From positions 62,001 to 126,000 of the forward strand of contig JAHXHS010000011.1 of the NCBI GenBank assembly GCA_025656455.1: 64,000 nt of DNA, in the 5' to 3' direction. The notes under the pieces were generated by a model, which saw only the letters and a program-made list of their open reading frames with translations, was not told where the DNA came from and ran no database searches. The DNA comes from Candidatus Thiodiazotropha sp. (ex Epidulcina cf. delphinae) (GTDB lineage: Bacteria > Pseudomonadota > Gammaproteobacteria > Chromatiales > Chromatiaceae). How positions within the stretch are numbered: the first letter of the stretch is position 1; each line of letters starts with the position of its first letter. A program made the translations under genes and the position numbers. Positions 9,046-18,492 of the stretch are shown piece by piece.

Positions 9046-9744
9046 ATGAAGAATCTCACTCAGCCTCTCGATGATGCTGAAATGGATGAACTCGACAGTT
9101 TTCTGTTCGATCGTGTCGATGAAGAGACCTATTTCGAAGGCAAGGATGAGGGGCTTCTGGGCTTGGCGGAGCTGGACGGTTACTTCACCGCCATCGTCAG
9201 CGGCCCCGAGACGCTTGTGCCATCCCAATGGTTGCCAGCGATCTGGGGGGACGATGAACCGGATTGGGTCTCCCCGGAGGCCTATGAGAAGATCTTCGCC
9301 CTGTTGATCCGCCACTTCAACGGCGTCGTCTCCGCGCTGATGGACCCTTCGTTTGAATTCCAGCCAATCTTTAACGAGCGAGAGGTCGATGGTAGGAAAT
9401 ACACCATCGTCGATGGATGGTGTCTGGGCTATATGAAGGGCATGGCGCTGTGTCCGAAGGCTTGGGACGAAGGTGGCGAGGAGGTGTTTGAGATGCTTCA
9501 ACCCATTTTCCTGTTCAGTGACGAACCTGGCTGGGAAATCCTTGATCAAATGGAGGAGGATGAAGTGATCGCCTTGCAAGAAGCGATACCTTTGGTTGCC
9601 CGCAATATCCATGGATTCTGGTTAGAGAGGCGGGAAATCACCCATCCCGCCGACATTCCTGCAGAAGTGGCGATCCATATTCGTCCCGACGATCCCTGCC
9701 CCTGTGGCAGTGGAAAGCCTTATGGAAAATGTTGTCTACACTGA
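9046..9744 (+). CDS. UPF0149 family protein with C-terminal SEC-C zinc motif
   Basis: A 232-aa cytoplasmic protein. Residues ~5-195 match the YecA/UPF0149 family (LDSFLFDR, LLGLAELDGYFTAIVSGP, GWCLGYMKGM). The last ~20 residues are a SEC-C zinc-binding motif, DPCPCGSGKPYGKCC, like the C-terminal tail of SecA. The ATG at 9046 is chosen because GGAG lies 7-8 bases upstream and homology starts there. SEC-C proteins are often linked to SecA or ribosome binding, but the role here is not shown. The stop lies about 48 bases before the next gene, so the two may be co-transcribed. Confidence 0.85.
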   Translation: MKNLTQPLDDAEMDELDSFLFDRVDEETYFEGKDEGLLGLAELDGYFTAIVSGPETLVPSQWLPAIWGDDEPDWVSPEAYEKIFALLIRHFNGVVSALMDPSFEFQPIFNEREVDGRKYTIVDGWCLGYMKGMALCPKAWDEGGEEVFEMLQPIFLFSDEPGWEILDQMEEDEVIALQEAIPLVARNIHGFWLERREITHPADIPAEVAIHIRPDDPCPCGSGKPYGKCCLH

Positions 9745-9791
9745 AGACTCGGAATGTAACCGGCGAAAAGCCATGCCTTGGGAGTATGACC

Positions 9792-10127
9792 ATGATTCCG
9801 ATTAAGTACCAGGTCACAGGGGAGGAGGAGTACTCCTTTCGCCTCAAAATCGATCGTTCCGGAAATTTTACTGTGCATACAGGCACCTATACTACCCAGA
9901 AGCCCCATGCCGGAAAGCTGAGTTCACACCAGGAGGCGGAACTGATGTCTAGCATCGAACGCCTCGGCGCCCTCGAGGAGCATCCAATGCCCGTGGGGGG
10001 AAGCGCATTTCAGGCTGAACTGGTGATGGGTGAGGGTGGCTCGCAAGTTGTCTATTCTTTTTGGGAGGGAGCCTTGGAGGAAGACCCGCGGTTGAAATCG
10101 TTGGTGCGATTGCTTGAAGTTCTCTGA
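9792..10127 (+). CDS. Small hypothetical protein (111 aa)
   Basis: I do not recognise this family. The 111-aa protein starts MIPIKYQVTGEEEYSF and is acidic and probably beta-rich. It has no signal peptide and no cysteines. The ATG at 9792 is preferred because GGGAG lies 7 bases upstream; ATG 9786 is in frame but too close to that site, and an earlier start at 9729 would overlap the SEC-C gene. It probably belongs to the same transcript as the upstream UPF0149/SEC-C gene. Confidence 0.65.
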   Translation: MIPIKYQVTGEEEYSFRLKIDRSGNFTVHTGTYTTQKPHAGKLSSHQEAELMSSIERLGALEEHPMPVGGSAFQAELVMGEGGSQVVYSFWEGALEEDPRLKSLVRLLEVL

Positions 10128-10327
10128 TTCTACAAAAAAGGGTAACCTTGACATATTTGGCGACAGGCGTTGAGCAGGCTATCAACCCCTGTTCATGATC
10201 GAAAATATTGGACTTTTCAAAAATAGCTGCTAGGACATTAATTATTGCAACAAAACCCTTAAATCTATGTGACGAATCCATGTTAAACAGGTCAAACTCC
10301 CCGTACAGTTGATGTTAGGTCGTGTAG

Positions 10328-11272
10328 ATGCATAGCTCAGAAAATATACCCAACGGAACGGTGCGGGAGATCAAAGGTAAATCCTGTGTCTTCTACGATG
10401 GCTACTGGATCAAACACTATCAGCCAATGGAAGACAATCTGGAGACCAAAAAGTACCTTATCGAGGCGCTGACCCGCCGCCTTTTCAACCATGTCGAGCA
10501 CGGGATCAACATGCCTGGGGACAGGCTGGACGAAGCCAGGAAGGCCTACACTGAAGAGGAGGACATGGACCTCAAGCGGGTGAAGGGAGCGATGTTGGCC
10601 GGTGCGCTGTTCAATCGCGGCACCGATATCTTCCGTGAATTAGCCAAGCTGGATGACTCGGAGATCAAGAGTGGCCGGGGCAGGGAGATGCTGCATGAGT
10701 GCGGTAAATACCTCCTTGAGTCTCTGGAGCTCGGCAGGTTGGTGAGGCATCGCAGCGGCGAAGAGGGCATCGATGAGCTCTGGGGCGAGCCTTTTAGGGC
10801 ATTCACTGTGCCCATCGAATCTTTTTATGAGACTCGCTATATAAAAATCGCCCAAACCATGCGTGATATCGATCGGATTTCTGAAGCGATGATCGAGGCC
10901 TTTCAGAGTAGCCGTTTTTTCAGCGATGTGGAGCAGTTGACCAGGCGGTTTGCAGAGGCTGCAAAGCTCAAATGCGAAACCTTGCGTACCGATCCGGTAA
11001 TATTCGATGTCTGGCCGAAATTTGCAGTTGCCGGAGAAAAGCTGTTGAAAATAGGGCCGTTAGAAAGAACCACCGATTCTTGCCTTGCCTGCTGGGAGGT
11101 TGACGAAGGCCATAGACTGATCAAGGACGGTGCTGATCTGATTACCCATATCGCCAGAGCCAGAGTGTCCATGCCGAAGAGCACCAAGGCGTACATCGAT
11201 CGTTGCCATTCCTATCTCGTCTGTCGCGGATCCTCGCCCGGCATCTCAAATCTTGAGTTAAAGTCGCTTTAA
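10328..11272 (+). CDS. Hypothetical cytoplasmic protein (314 aa), unrecognised
   Basis: The protein opens with a short beta-rich segment (REIKGKSCVFYDGYWIKHY, ~13-31), followed by a long mostly helical body. There is no signal peptide, membrane segment or catalytic motif that I recognise. The N-terminal strand-rich part could be a small ligand-binding cap; that is a guess. It stands alone, with about 200 bases of gene-free DNA before it and 275 after, upstream of the ExeA-OmpA fusion gene. Codon use looks like the housekeeping flanks rather than the AT-rich polysaccharide region. It may be lineage specific. Confidence 0.6.
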   Translation: MHSSENIPNGTVREIKGKSCVFYDGYWIKHYQPMEDNLETKKYLIEALTRRLFNHVEHGINMPGDRLDEARKAYTEEEDMDLKRVKGAMLAGALFNRGTDIFRELAKLDDSEIKSGRGREMLHECGKYLLESLELGRLVRHRSGEEGIDELWGEPFRAFTVPIESFYETRYIKIAQTMRDIDRISEAMIEAFQSSRFFSDVEQLTRRFAEAAKLKCETLRTDPVIFDVWPKFAVAGEKLLKIGPLERTTDSCLACWEVDEGHRLIKDGADLITHIARARVSMPKSTKAYIDRCHSYLVCRGSSPGISNLELKSL

Positions 11273-11547
11273 CCTGCCTCGGCAATCCTGTTCCGAGATG
11301 TTCGGCGTAGGCGTTGGGCCAGGTCATTAGCGATCCGGTTTGTCTTAGACATAGGTTGTTTATTTGCAACCTATTGATTATAAGGATAAATATAGCCTAA
11401 CAAGGATGCTGGGGCGGTTTTCCTATGGCGGATTTTCGGCAGGATGGAGAAGCTGGCTGATCGGTCTGGAAACTTGCCCAGACTATATATATCAGAGCCT
11501 TTCTAATATACGATCATGTTGTAGAGGATTGGGAAAAAAGCTGCAAC

Positions 11548-13734
11548 ATGTTCGAATCATACTACGCATTAAATGCAAATCCGTTTCGGTTAAGCGCCGA
11601 TGAGCAGTTCCGGTTTGCGCATAAAAACTACCTTAAGGCTTGGTCATACCTGAGGTATGCCCTGGAGCAGGGGGAGGGTTTCGTCATGGTCACCGGCCGT
11701 CCCGGTTCGGGGAAGACGACCCTGGTCCGCGACATCCTCAGTGACATCGATGAATCAAAGATTTTGGCCATCAATTTGGTCACCAACCAGCTTCAGGCGG
11801 AAGAGTTGTTGCGGAAAGCGGCATTGGAGTACGGTCTGCCGGCAGAGACCTACAATAAGGCTACCTTGCTTACACGTATTGAAGCGTTTGTTACAAAGCA
11901 ATTTCAGGCCGGCAGACGGGCCATTATCATCATTGACGAGGCGCAAAACCTGACCCTGAATGGACTCGAAGAGCTGCGTCTGCTCTCAAATCTGCAAACC
12001 GGTAGCCATCCTCTGTTTCAGATCTTTCTCGTTGGGCAGGAACAACTCAGGAACCTGATCCTGGGGCCGGCGATGGAACAGATTCGCCAAAGACTGATCG
12101 CCAGCTGTCAAATCGATCCGATGACGGTACAGCAGACAGAGGGCTATATAGAACACAGGTTAGGTATCGTCGGTTGGCAAGACGATCCTAGGTTTGATCC
12201 CACCGTTTTCCCTCTCATCTACTATTTAACAAATGGAATACCCCGAAAAATCAATCATGTAGCCAGCCGCCTGCTGCTTTATGGCGCGCTGGAGAAGAAG
12301 CACGGGTTCACTGATGACGATGTGTGGATAGTGGCGAAAGAGTTGTTTGACGAAGAGCGTCTGTCACTCAAGCCAGGAGAGTCGTTTGAAACATTCAAGA
12401 GCGATTACGAATCGATAAAAGAGCGATTGCTGCAAGCGATCGATGAAGAGGCGCCTGAGGCTGATGATCAAGCCAATTTGAGTGTTGCGGAGCATGCGGT
12501 CGATTCAGCAACCTATCGATCGGAGAGTGAAACCGCCGATGACAGCGAGACCTATCTCACCGAGGAAGAGCTGGAAGCATTGGCTTCGAGGATCCTGCAG
12601 CAGAACCGCTCAGTCGCTGATGAATTGATGGTGGAGGCGGTCACCACCCCTATACAAAAAGAGGCTGTCCCGGATGTAGGCGCTGAAGGGTTACGACAAA
12701 ACGGGTTCGGTGACATCGGGGATTCCGATCTCACAGCGCGCAAGGCTGATGATATCCTCAATCTCCCCTCCATGCAGGCAGAGAAACGGAAACACGATAT
12801 CGAAGAAAAAGGTGGTCTGATCAATACTGCGGAAACCGTTGAAGTCGATGAACTCTTTTCAGAGAACCTAAGAAAATCCCTACGCCGTGTTTTCTTTCTG
12901 GTTGCTGGAGGACTCCTCATTCTTGTGCTGTTCATATTTAAACCCGAACAGATACGAACGGCCTGGGTCGAATTCACTTCGAAGTTTCAGATTGTGACGA
13001 ATCCACAATCAGATCAGCCTCAAGAAGCGGGAGATCATATTCAGTCACGGACCGGTGAGGAGGTTGCCGCTGGTTCAGAGATAGATCAGCGATCTGTTGA
13101 GGAGGCCAAGCAAACCGCCGATGAGACAGCAGCCAAGGAGCAACCTGGACAGGCGACTGTATCAGAGATAGAGAAAGGAGCTATCGAGAACCCTCCATCC
13201 AGTAGTGACAGTGACAGCCAAATCGCAACGGCCGATGATGCATCGCCCCTACAGGAAATTGCGCAGCCGAGCCAAGAAAGCACCCCGCCCCAGGAGGCCG
13301 CTCAAGACTACATTGCGACTCAGTCGAGATACCAGCAGGTAGAGTTGGATGCATCGTCTGTTGACCTTGGACTGGATGGAGATGCCGGGAGGAGGTTTCA
13401 GATCTACTTCGAATTTGACAAGACAGAGATTCCGCAAGAATTCGATAATATGTTGAATGATCTATATATTGTCTTATCCCTCAACAAGCAGGCAGCCCTA
13501 ACAATCAGCGGCTACACGGATGTGGCGAGCGATCCCATCCATGATATGCGGCTTTCACTCAAGCGTGCGCAGGCCGTGTCCAGGTACTTTACGGAGAGGG
13601 GCATCTCCAAGGAACGTATCCAAGTAGAGGGGCGCAGACCCATTCCAGGGGAATCCGATGTCGAGCAGGATAGTTTTAACAAGCGTTTCGGCAGCAGGAG
13701 AGTGGAGTTGATCCTGCGCAATAGCGCGGAGTAG
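11548..13734 (+). CDS. ExeA-type AAA ATPase fused through a membrane helix to an OmpA-like peptidoglycan-binding domain
   Basis: A 728-aa two-compartment protein. Residues ~1-270 form an ExeA/GspA-like AAA ATPase: start MFESYYALNANPFRLS, Walker A TGRPGSGKTT (~49-58), Walker B IIIIDEAQN (~128-136), and sensor region TNGIPRKINHVASR. An acidic linker (~285-440) follows, then one membrane helix VFFLVAGGLLILVLFIF (~449-465). A low-complexity periplasmic stretch rich in Gln, Glu and Ser leads to an OmpA domain at ~612-725 (FEFDKTEIP, ISGYTDVASDP, LSLKRAQAVSRYF, GRRPIPGES, RRVELIL). The design implies cytoplasmic ATP hydrolysis coupled to cell-wall anchoring, comparable to GspA. It sits at the left edge of the exopolysaccharide region and mirrors the simpler ATPase at the right edge. 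Confidence 0.85.
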   Translation: MFESYYALNANPFRLSADEQFRFAHKNYLKAWSYLRYALEQGEGFVMVTGRPGSGKTTLVRDILSDIDESKILAINLVTNQLQAEELLRKAALEYGLPAETYNKATLLTRIEAFVTKQFQAGRRAIIIIDEAQNLTLNGLEELRLLSNLQTGSHPLFQIFLVGQEQLRNLILGPAMEQIRQRLIASCQIDPMTVQQTEGYIEHRLGIVGWQDDPRFDPTVFPLIYYLTNGIPRKINHVASRLLLYGALEKKHGFTDDDVWIVAKELFDEERLSLKPGESFETFKSDYESIKERLLQAIDEEAPEADDQANLSVAEHAVDSATYRSESETADDSETYLTEEELEALASRILQQNRSVADELMVEAVTTPIQKEAVPDVGAEGLRQNGFGDIGDSDLTARKADDILNLPSMQAEKRKHDIEEKGGLINTAETVEVDELFSENLRKSLRRVFFLVAGGLLILVLFIFKPEQIRTAWVEFTSKFQIVTNPQSDQPQEAGDHIQSRTGEEVAAGSEIDQRSVEEAKQTADETAAKEQPGQATVSEIEKGAIENPPSSSDSDSQIATADDASPLQEIAQPSQESTPPQEAAQDYIATQSRYQQVELDASSVDLGLDGDAGRRFQIYFEFDKTEIPQEFDNMLNDLYIVLSLNKQAALTISGYTDVASDPIHDMRLSLKRAQAVSRYFTERGISKERIQVEGRRPIPGESDVEQDSFNKRFGSRRVELILRNSAE

Positions 13735-13818
13735 AGGCGAGGGTGTTGGGTTAATAATGCTTGCTTACAGTTCTCATCAAGTAACTGATTGAATATCAAG
13801 GCCATACACGCCAAGCCT

Positions 13819-15225
13819 TCAGTACGCGTTTTCACTTTTGAGGTTGAAGATTGTTCTGACCAAAATACTCAGATCGAGCCATAGCGACCAGCTATTGATG
13901 TACTCCAGGTCGCATTTTACACGTTTTTCCATCTGTTCGAGTTCTCTTGTTTCACCTCTATATCCACGAATTTGAGCCAATCCGGTAATACCGGGTTTTA
14001 TGCGTTGTCTTGCCAGATAGGCCTCGATCTGCTTCGAATACTCCTCATTGTGCTGGAGAGCATGTGGCCGGGGACCCACCAATGACATTTGACCCGCCAA
14101 GACGTTGAAGAGCTGTGGTAGCTCGTCGATACTGGTTCGCCGGATAAAATGTCCGATGCGGGTAACGCGTGGATCATTACGAGTGGCTTGTTCGACGCCG
14201 CCGGTCTCTGGCTGATGCTGCTTCATACTGCGGAATTTCCATATTTTGAAATTCACGCCATCCCAGCCTGTGCGTTCCTGGCGAAAGAAGACCGGGCCGG
14301 GTGATTCGAATTTGATTAGTATTGCAGTCAACAGCATTATAGGGCCGGCCAAAATGAGGATTAATGTAGCCAACACACGGTCCTCGATGGTCTTGATCAA
14401 GAGATGAGAGCCGATCAGGGGCGTCTCCGATAGCGTCAGGATAGGAATGCCGGCCAATTCTTTAACGCTATGATTGATCAGGTTCAGGGCGAAAATGTTT
14501 GGCGCCCAATGGATGTTTACATTGTCAGCCAAGAGATTGAAATAGATTTGTTGAATGATCGGTGAGCTGTCCAGGGATATTGCGATATAGATTGTCTGTA
14601 TATGATGCTTCGCAATAAGCACCCGAATGTCGTCCAGTGTGCCGACGATGGGTGTCTGGGCACTATCAGTGACATGATCCGCATCCGGGATGGTTAAGGC
14701 GCCAACAACCTCTTCCGGCATCCATGGATTAGAGTTGATGCGTTCGAAGATATGGTCGGCGAGCGGACCTGTGCCGATGATAAGCGCCTTTGTATTGATC
14801 TCCTGAGTGGCGAACCTCTGCTGTAATAATCGCAGTCCGAAATGGAGCGAGACCTGTAGAATGTAACCGAAAATAAACAGCAGAAAAACAACCGTCCTCG
14901 AGTAAAGGTCGGAGTTCTTTGAAAAAAACGCCAATAAAAGAAGAAAAGCGAATGCGCTGCTCCAAGCTTTGAGAAGGTTGAAGGCTTTCCTCGTCATGGT
15001 TCCATGATGACGGTATATATTCATCCGATCGTAGATGACCGCCATAGTGCCGAGCAGCGCCAAGGAAAGAACCATGTACTGCATGGTAAATGCACCGATG
15101 AAAAGCATTGGAAGGCCTATACTCAGTAGTATAACGCCAAGACCATCGAGAAGCGCCTGTAGAGAAGTAGAGAGGCTGTTTCGTCGCTGAAGTAGAGACC
15201 GTTCCGTATGCTGTGCTCCGAGCAA
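13819..15225 (-). CDS. Exopolysaccharide polyprenyl glycosylphosphotransferase (WcaJ-like)
   Basis: Initiating enzyme of polysaccharide synthesis; it transfers a sugar-1-phosphate to undecaprenyl phosphate at the inner membrane. The 468-aa protein has four or five N-terminal membrane helices (~25-125), a Rossmann-like middle (ALIIGTGPLADHIFERI, ~147-163) and a further helix at ~285. The conserved catalytic C-terminus has FFRQERTGWDG, FKIWKFRSM, TRIGHFIRRTSIDELPQL, SLVGPRPHA and KPGITGLAQIRG. The start is TTG 15225, backed by GGAGG nine bases upstream and family-consistent length. It is transcribed away from the rest of the region, with about 590 bases of divergent control DNA. The exact sugar (glucose or galactose) cannot be read from sequence. 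Confidence 0.88.
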   Translation of the reverse strand: MLGAQHTERSLLQRRNSLSTSLQALLDGLGVILLSIGLPMLFIGAFTMQYMVLSLALLGTMAVIYDRMNIYRHHGTMTRKAFNLLKAWSSAFAFLLLLAFFSKNSDLYSRTVVFLLFIFGYILQVSLHFGLRLLQQRFATQEINTKALIIGTGPLADHIFERINSNPWMPEEVVGALTIPDADHVTDSAQTPIVGTLDDIRVLIAKHHIQTIYIAISLDSSPIIQQIYFNLLADNVNIHWAPNIFALNLINHSVKELAGIPILTLSETPLIGSHLLIKTIEDRVLATLILILAGPIMLLTAILIKFESPGPVFFRQERTGWDGVNFKIWKFRSMKQHQPETGGVEQATRNDPRVTRIGHFIRRTSIDELPQLFNVLAGQMSLVGPRPHALQHNEEYSKQIEAYLARQRIKPGITGLAQIRGYRGETRELEQMEKRVKCDLEYINSWSLWLDLSILVRTIFNLKSENAY

Positions 15226-15815
15226 ATCTTGTATCCTCCAAGATCCTGTAGGGCTTTCCTTAATACGATGTAATTATGCCCCATTCATCTATACAAGAAA
15301 ACTATCAGTTATCTGAAGGTATAGTGAATGGAAAAGTCGTTAAATATAAGTTTACAAACTCGTCTATTTACAGCGGTATTTAAACGACATTAAATAAATC
15401 CTACCTGTAGTCAAGTCGGTTGTCAGAAGCAGTGCTTAATAGCTGCTATTGAGTAAAATTTGTAGGGCATAATTACTAAATGTTTGTAGTCGACTGCAAA
15501 CAGACCACGCCAGTCAAGCAGATAATGTGAAAACAGCATTGAGAAATCTCAATAAATGCATTGTAATCTCTGTGACTGTGATGCTGTTCTCATGTATTGA
15601 TAGAGTTGACATTAAAATGAAGTTTAATGTGGTAGGCGTTTGCGCAACTGGGATCACCATCCTGGGAGGCCAGTCCGATAAAGTGGTGTTATAAGGTGGA
15701 GTATCTATTTATCAGTTTGATAATTAAAAATTGTAAAATTGCTAATAGACGGCGCCTAAGGTTTCTCGTTCAGCCGAGTTCCTGATATTATTGCCATCAT
15801 GATGACCTTGATAGG
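15226..15815. promoter_or_regulatory. Divergent intergenic control region between the glycosylphosphotransferase and the gumC-type gene
   Basis: About 590 AT-rich bases without a convincing gene. A perfect inverted repeat, ACATTAAA-N6-TTTAATGT, lies at 15609-15630 and overlaps a TTGACA hexamer at 15606-15611, so it could be an operator over a -35 element; no good -10 is visible at 17 bases. A small hairpin GGAT-CACC-ATCC follows around 15652-15663. I found no sigma-54 consensus. The region presumably carries promoters for both flanking transcripts, but only the palindrome is directly seen. Confidence 0.4.
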
Positions 15816-17450
15816 ATGCAAGTGGGTAAAATGGAAGAAGAGTATTTAGGGATAAGCGATTATCTGGCAATCCTGAAGCGCCGCAAGAAACAACTTGTGA
15901 TCCCGGCGCTGGTGATCCTGATCATGAGCGCCGGCCTGGCGTTTGGGCTTCCCTCTGTCTATCGCTCTGAAGCGACGATCCTGATTGAACAACAGGAGAT
16001 CCCAAGCGAGCTGGTCAGGTCGACAGTCACCTCCTATGCCGGTGAGCGCATCCAGGTTATCAGTCAGCGCGTGATGACGACTGAAAACCTGGGTAAGATT
16101 ATTGACGCCTATGGGCTCTATAAGGATAAGAGGGAGGAGGTAAGCCTCACCCTGCTGGTGGAAATGATGCGAGAAGAGATCGGCCTGGAGATAGTCAGCG
16201 CCGATGTCATCGATCCACGCAGTGGTCGCCCGACCACTACGACCATTGCCTTCAAGCTTTCGTTCAATAGCAAGAACCCTAGAATCGCGCAAAAAGTCAC
16301 GAGTGAATTGGCCTCACTATACCTCAGCGAGAACTTGAAACAGCGTGAAAGGTCTGCTGTCGAGACATCCGGTTTCCTAGCCGCTGAATCTGAAAAACTG
16401 AATGACGCCGTCAGGAATCTAGAAAATAAGCTCGCAACATTTAAAGAGAAGAACTTCAATAAGCTGCCCGAACTGCAGCAGCTCAATATTCAGCTTATGG
16501 AGCGAAATGAGAATACGCTAGCGGATACCGACCAAAATATCAGAATGCTACAGGAGCGCATCATCTATCTGCAGTCAGAGCTTGCGCAGATGAATCCGAC
16601 CACGGGCTCGTATTCAGCGGATGGAAGACGGATCTATGGGACTGAAGACAGATTGATGGCGCTGCAAGCGGAATATGTCAGTCTGGCGGCGCGATATACT
16701 GATAATCATCCCACCTTGTTGAAAATGAAAGAAGAGATTGGAGCCCTGCAAAAAGAGATAAATGCTACCGAGCTTACGGGCGACCCAAAAAATTTAGACG
16801 CAAGGCGTCTGGAAATCTCTCGGGTGGATAATCCCGCTTATGTTCAATTACAGACTCAACTGAAAGCTGCCCAAGGTGAACTGAGATCGTTAGAAAGCAG
16901 CAGGGAAGAGATTAAGAACAAGCTTAAGGATTTAGAAGTCAGGCTGATGCAAAGTCCCCAGGTTGAGAGAGAGTACCACAGCCTGGCGCGTGATTACGAG
17001 AACGCCTTGGCCAAGTATCAGGAAGTTAAAGCTAAACAGTTAGAGGCTGAGCTTTCAGAGTCGTTGGAACGGGAAAGAAAAGGTGAACGGTTTTCTCTAA
17101 TTGAGCCGCCTCTTGTACCTGAATCACCAGATCAGCCGAATAGAATCGCTATTCTGTTTATCGGATTCATTGCAAGTTTTGCGGGTGGCTTGGGTAATGT
17201 GGCCTTACGAGAGAGTACTGATGATGCGGTGCATGGCGTAAAAGAAATCATCGGTGTTACAAAAGTACGTCCCTTGGCTGTTATTCCATACATGGAAAAC
17301 AGACAAGCTGTTTCACAAAAAATATTTCAAAAAAAAGCAGCCACTCTATCAGTCATGGCATTATTGGCAATCTGTATAGCAGCCGTACATTATCTACTTA
17401 TACCGCTTGACGTACTCTGGTATGTGTTATTAAGGAAAACAGGCATATAA
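15816..17450 (+). CDS. GumC/Wzz-type polysaccharide chain-length determinant
   Basis: Inner-membrane co-polymerase that sets chain length and supports export with the following BY-kinase. The 544-aa protein has the Wzz start pattern EEEYLGISDYLAILKRRKKQ, a first membrane helix (~37-57), a long periplasmic coiled coil (~170-430) and the proline-rich Wzz motif SLIEPPLVPESPDQPNR (~427-443). A second helix follows (ILFIGFIASFAGGLG), and an extra C-terminal hydrophobic pair (~508-538). The kinase is a separate gene 111 bases downstream, as in split Wzc systems. Start choice is unclear: ATG 15816 is used, but ATG 15831 (MEEEYLG) is equally plausible. Neither has a strong Shine-Dalgarno. Confidence 0.88.
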   Translation: MQVGKMEEEYLGISDYLAILKRRKKQLVIPALVILIMSAGLAFGLPSVYRSEATILIEQQEIPSELVRSTVTSYAGERIQVISQRVMTTENLGKIIDAYGLYKDKREEVSLTLLVEMMREEIGLEIVSADVIDPRSGRPTTTTIAFKLSFNSKNPRIAQKVTSELASLYLSENLKQRERSAVETSGFLAAESEKLNDAVRNLENKLATFKEKNFNKLPELQQLNIQLMERNENTLADTDQNIRMLQERIIYLQSELAQMNPTTGSYSADGRRIYGTEDRLMALQAEYVSLAARYTDNHPTLLKMKEEIGALQKEINATELTGDPKNLDARRLEISRVDNPAYVQLQTQLKAAQGELRSLESSREEIKNKLKDLEVRLMQSPQVEREYHSLARDYENALAKYQEVKAKQLEAELSESLERERKGERFSLIEPPLVPESPDQPNRIAILFIGFIASFAGGLGNVALRESTDDAVHGVKEIIGVTKVRPLAVIPYMENRQAVSQKIFQKKAATLSVMALLAICIAAVHYLLIPLDVLWYVLLRKTGI

Positions 17451-17561
17451 GAAGTGACATTATAGGGATGATGCGGCACGGTTATAATAAATATTAATTT
17501 AGATTACCATTCTGTATCGATGTAGGCAGTATATCCTCATGGTTCACGGATAGCGGAAAAA

Positions 17562-18386
17562 ATGGAAAGATTGAAAATAGCACTGGAAAAGGCACGAGAA
17601 GGCCGGTTGGTTGTGGCAACGGAAACTAATGATTATAAAAAGCCGCAATTGAAACGCGCCGCGCCGCTTTCAAAAATTGTCTACACTCATACAAAGCTTA
17701 TTGAGGTGGATAGCGATGTATTAAGGGAAAACTGTATCCTGACTGGCTCAGGCGCAGGTCCGGTGACGGATGCGTACAAAGTTTTGCGTACGCATGTGCT
17801 GCAGCATATGAGAGCTAATCAATGGAATACGCTTGCAGTGACAAGTCCTACGGGAGGAAATGGCAAGACGATTACTGCCATCAATCTTGCGATTAGCTTA
17901 TCGCGGGAAGTCAACCAGACTGTATTACTGGTTGATCTGGATCTTCGACGACCTAGTATACAAAGTTATTTTTCAATGACGGGTTATCCAGGCATCAGCG
18001 ACTATCTGCTTGGTAATATCGAAATTAGCAGTATTTTAGTCAACCCAGGTATAGAAAGACTGGTGATATTACCTGGAAATAAGTCGATTGAGAACTCATC
18101 CGAGATGCTGTCATCCCCTAAGATGCTAGCTTTGGTTGAAGAGTTAAAAACATTTTATCCACACCGTATCGTAATATTTGATATGCCGCCAACGTTGTCA
18201 TGTGACGATGTGCTTGCGTTTTCACCATACGTCGATTCTCTACTGATGGTGATTGAAGGAGGTAAAACAAAAAAGGCAGATTTGGAGCGCTCACTATATC
18301 AACATGACCGCGCAAAAATAATTGGTACAGTATTAAATAAATCACGAACAGATTTCTCAATATATAGCCCTGACTCAGCTTATTGA
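17562..18386 (+). CDS. Bacterial tyrosine kinase (CpsD/ExoP-type) of the polysaccharide system
   Basis: A 274-aa cytoplasmic BY-kinase that works with the GumC-type protein. The ATPase core has the Walker A SPTGGNGKTITAINLA (~101-116), the Walker A' LLVDLDLRRPS (~130-140) and the Walker B IVIFDMPP (~205-212). The usual C-terminal tyrosine cluster is reduced to two residues, in SIYSPDSAY. The N-terminal ~75 residues start MERLKIALEKAREGR, as in CpsD-like proteins of exosortase loci. The ATG follows a purine-rich GGAAAAA. From here the DNA becomes noticeably AT-rich. Two tyrosines suggest weak or altered autophosphorylation; that is inference. Confidence 0.87.
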   Translation: MERLKIALEKAREGRLVVATETNDYKKPQLKRAAPLSKIVYTHTKLIEVDSDVLRENCILTGSGAGPVTDAYKVLRTHVLQHMRANQWNTLAVTSPTGGNGKTITAINLAISLSREVNQTVLLVDLDLRRPSIQSYFSMTGYPGISDYLLGNIEISSILVNPGIERLVILPGNKSIENSSEMLSSPKMLALVEELKTFYPHRIVIFDMPPTLSCDDVLAFSPYVDSLLMVIEGGKTKKADLERSLYQHDRAKIIGTVLNKSRTDFSIYSPDSAY

Positions 18387-18492
18387 ATAATGTGATTTAC
18401 AGTTGCTATCGACAGTAGTGAGGCAATGATATCCTGGATATGCCAAATAAGCGCTCTAGTAATAACCAGTATGTAGACTTAATACCATATTC

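Noticed and set aside
15640..15700. Possible cyclic-di-GMP riboswitch before the gumC-type gene
   Set aside because: The hairpin GGAT-CACC-ATCC is small and the conserved GEMM-I core sequences are not present.
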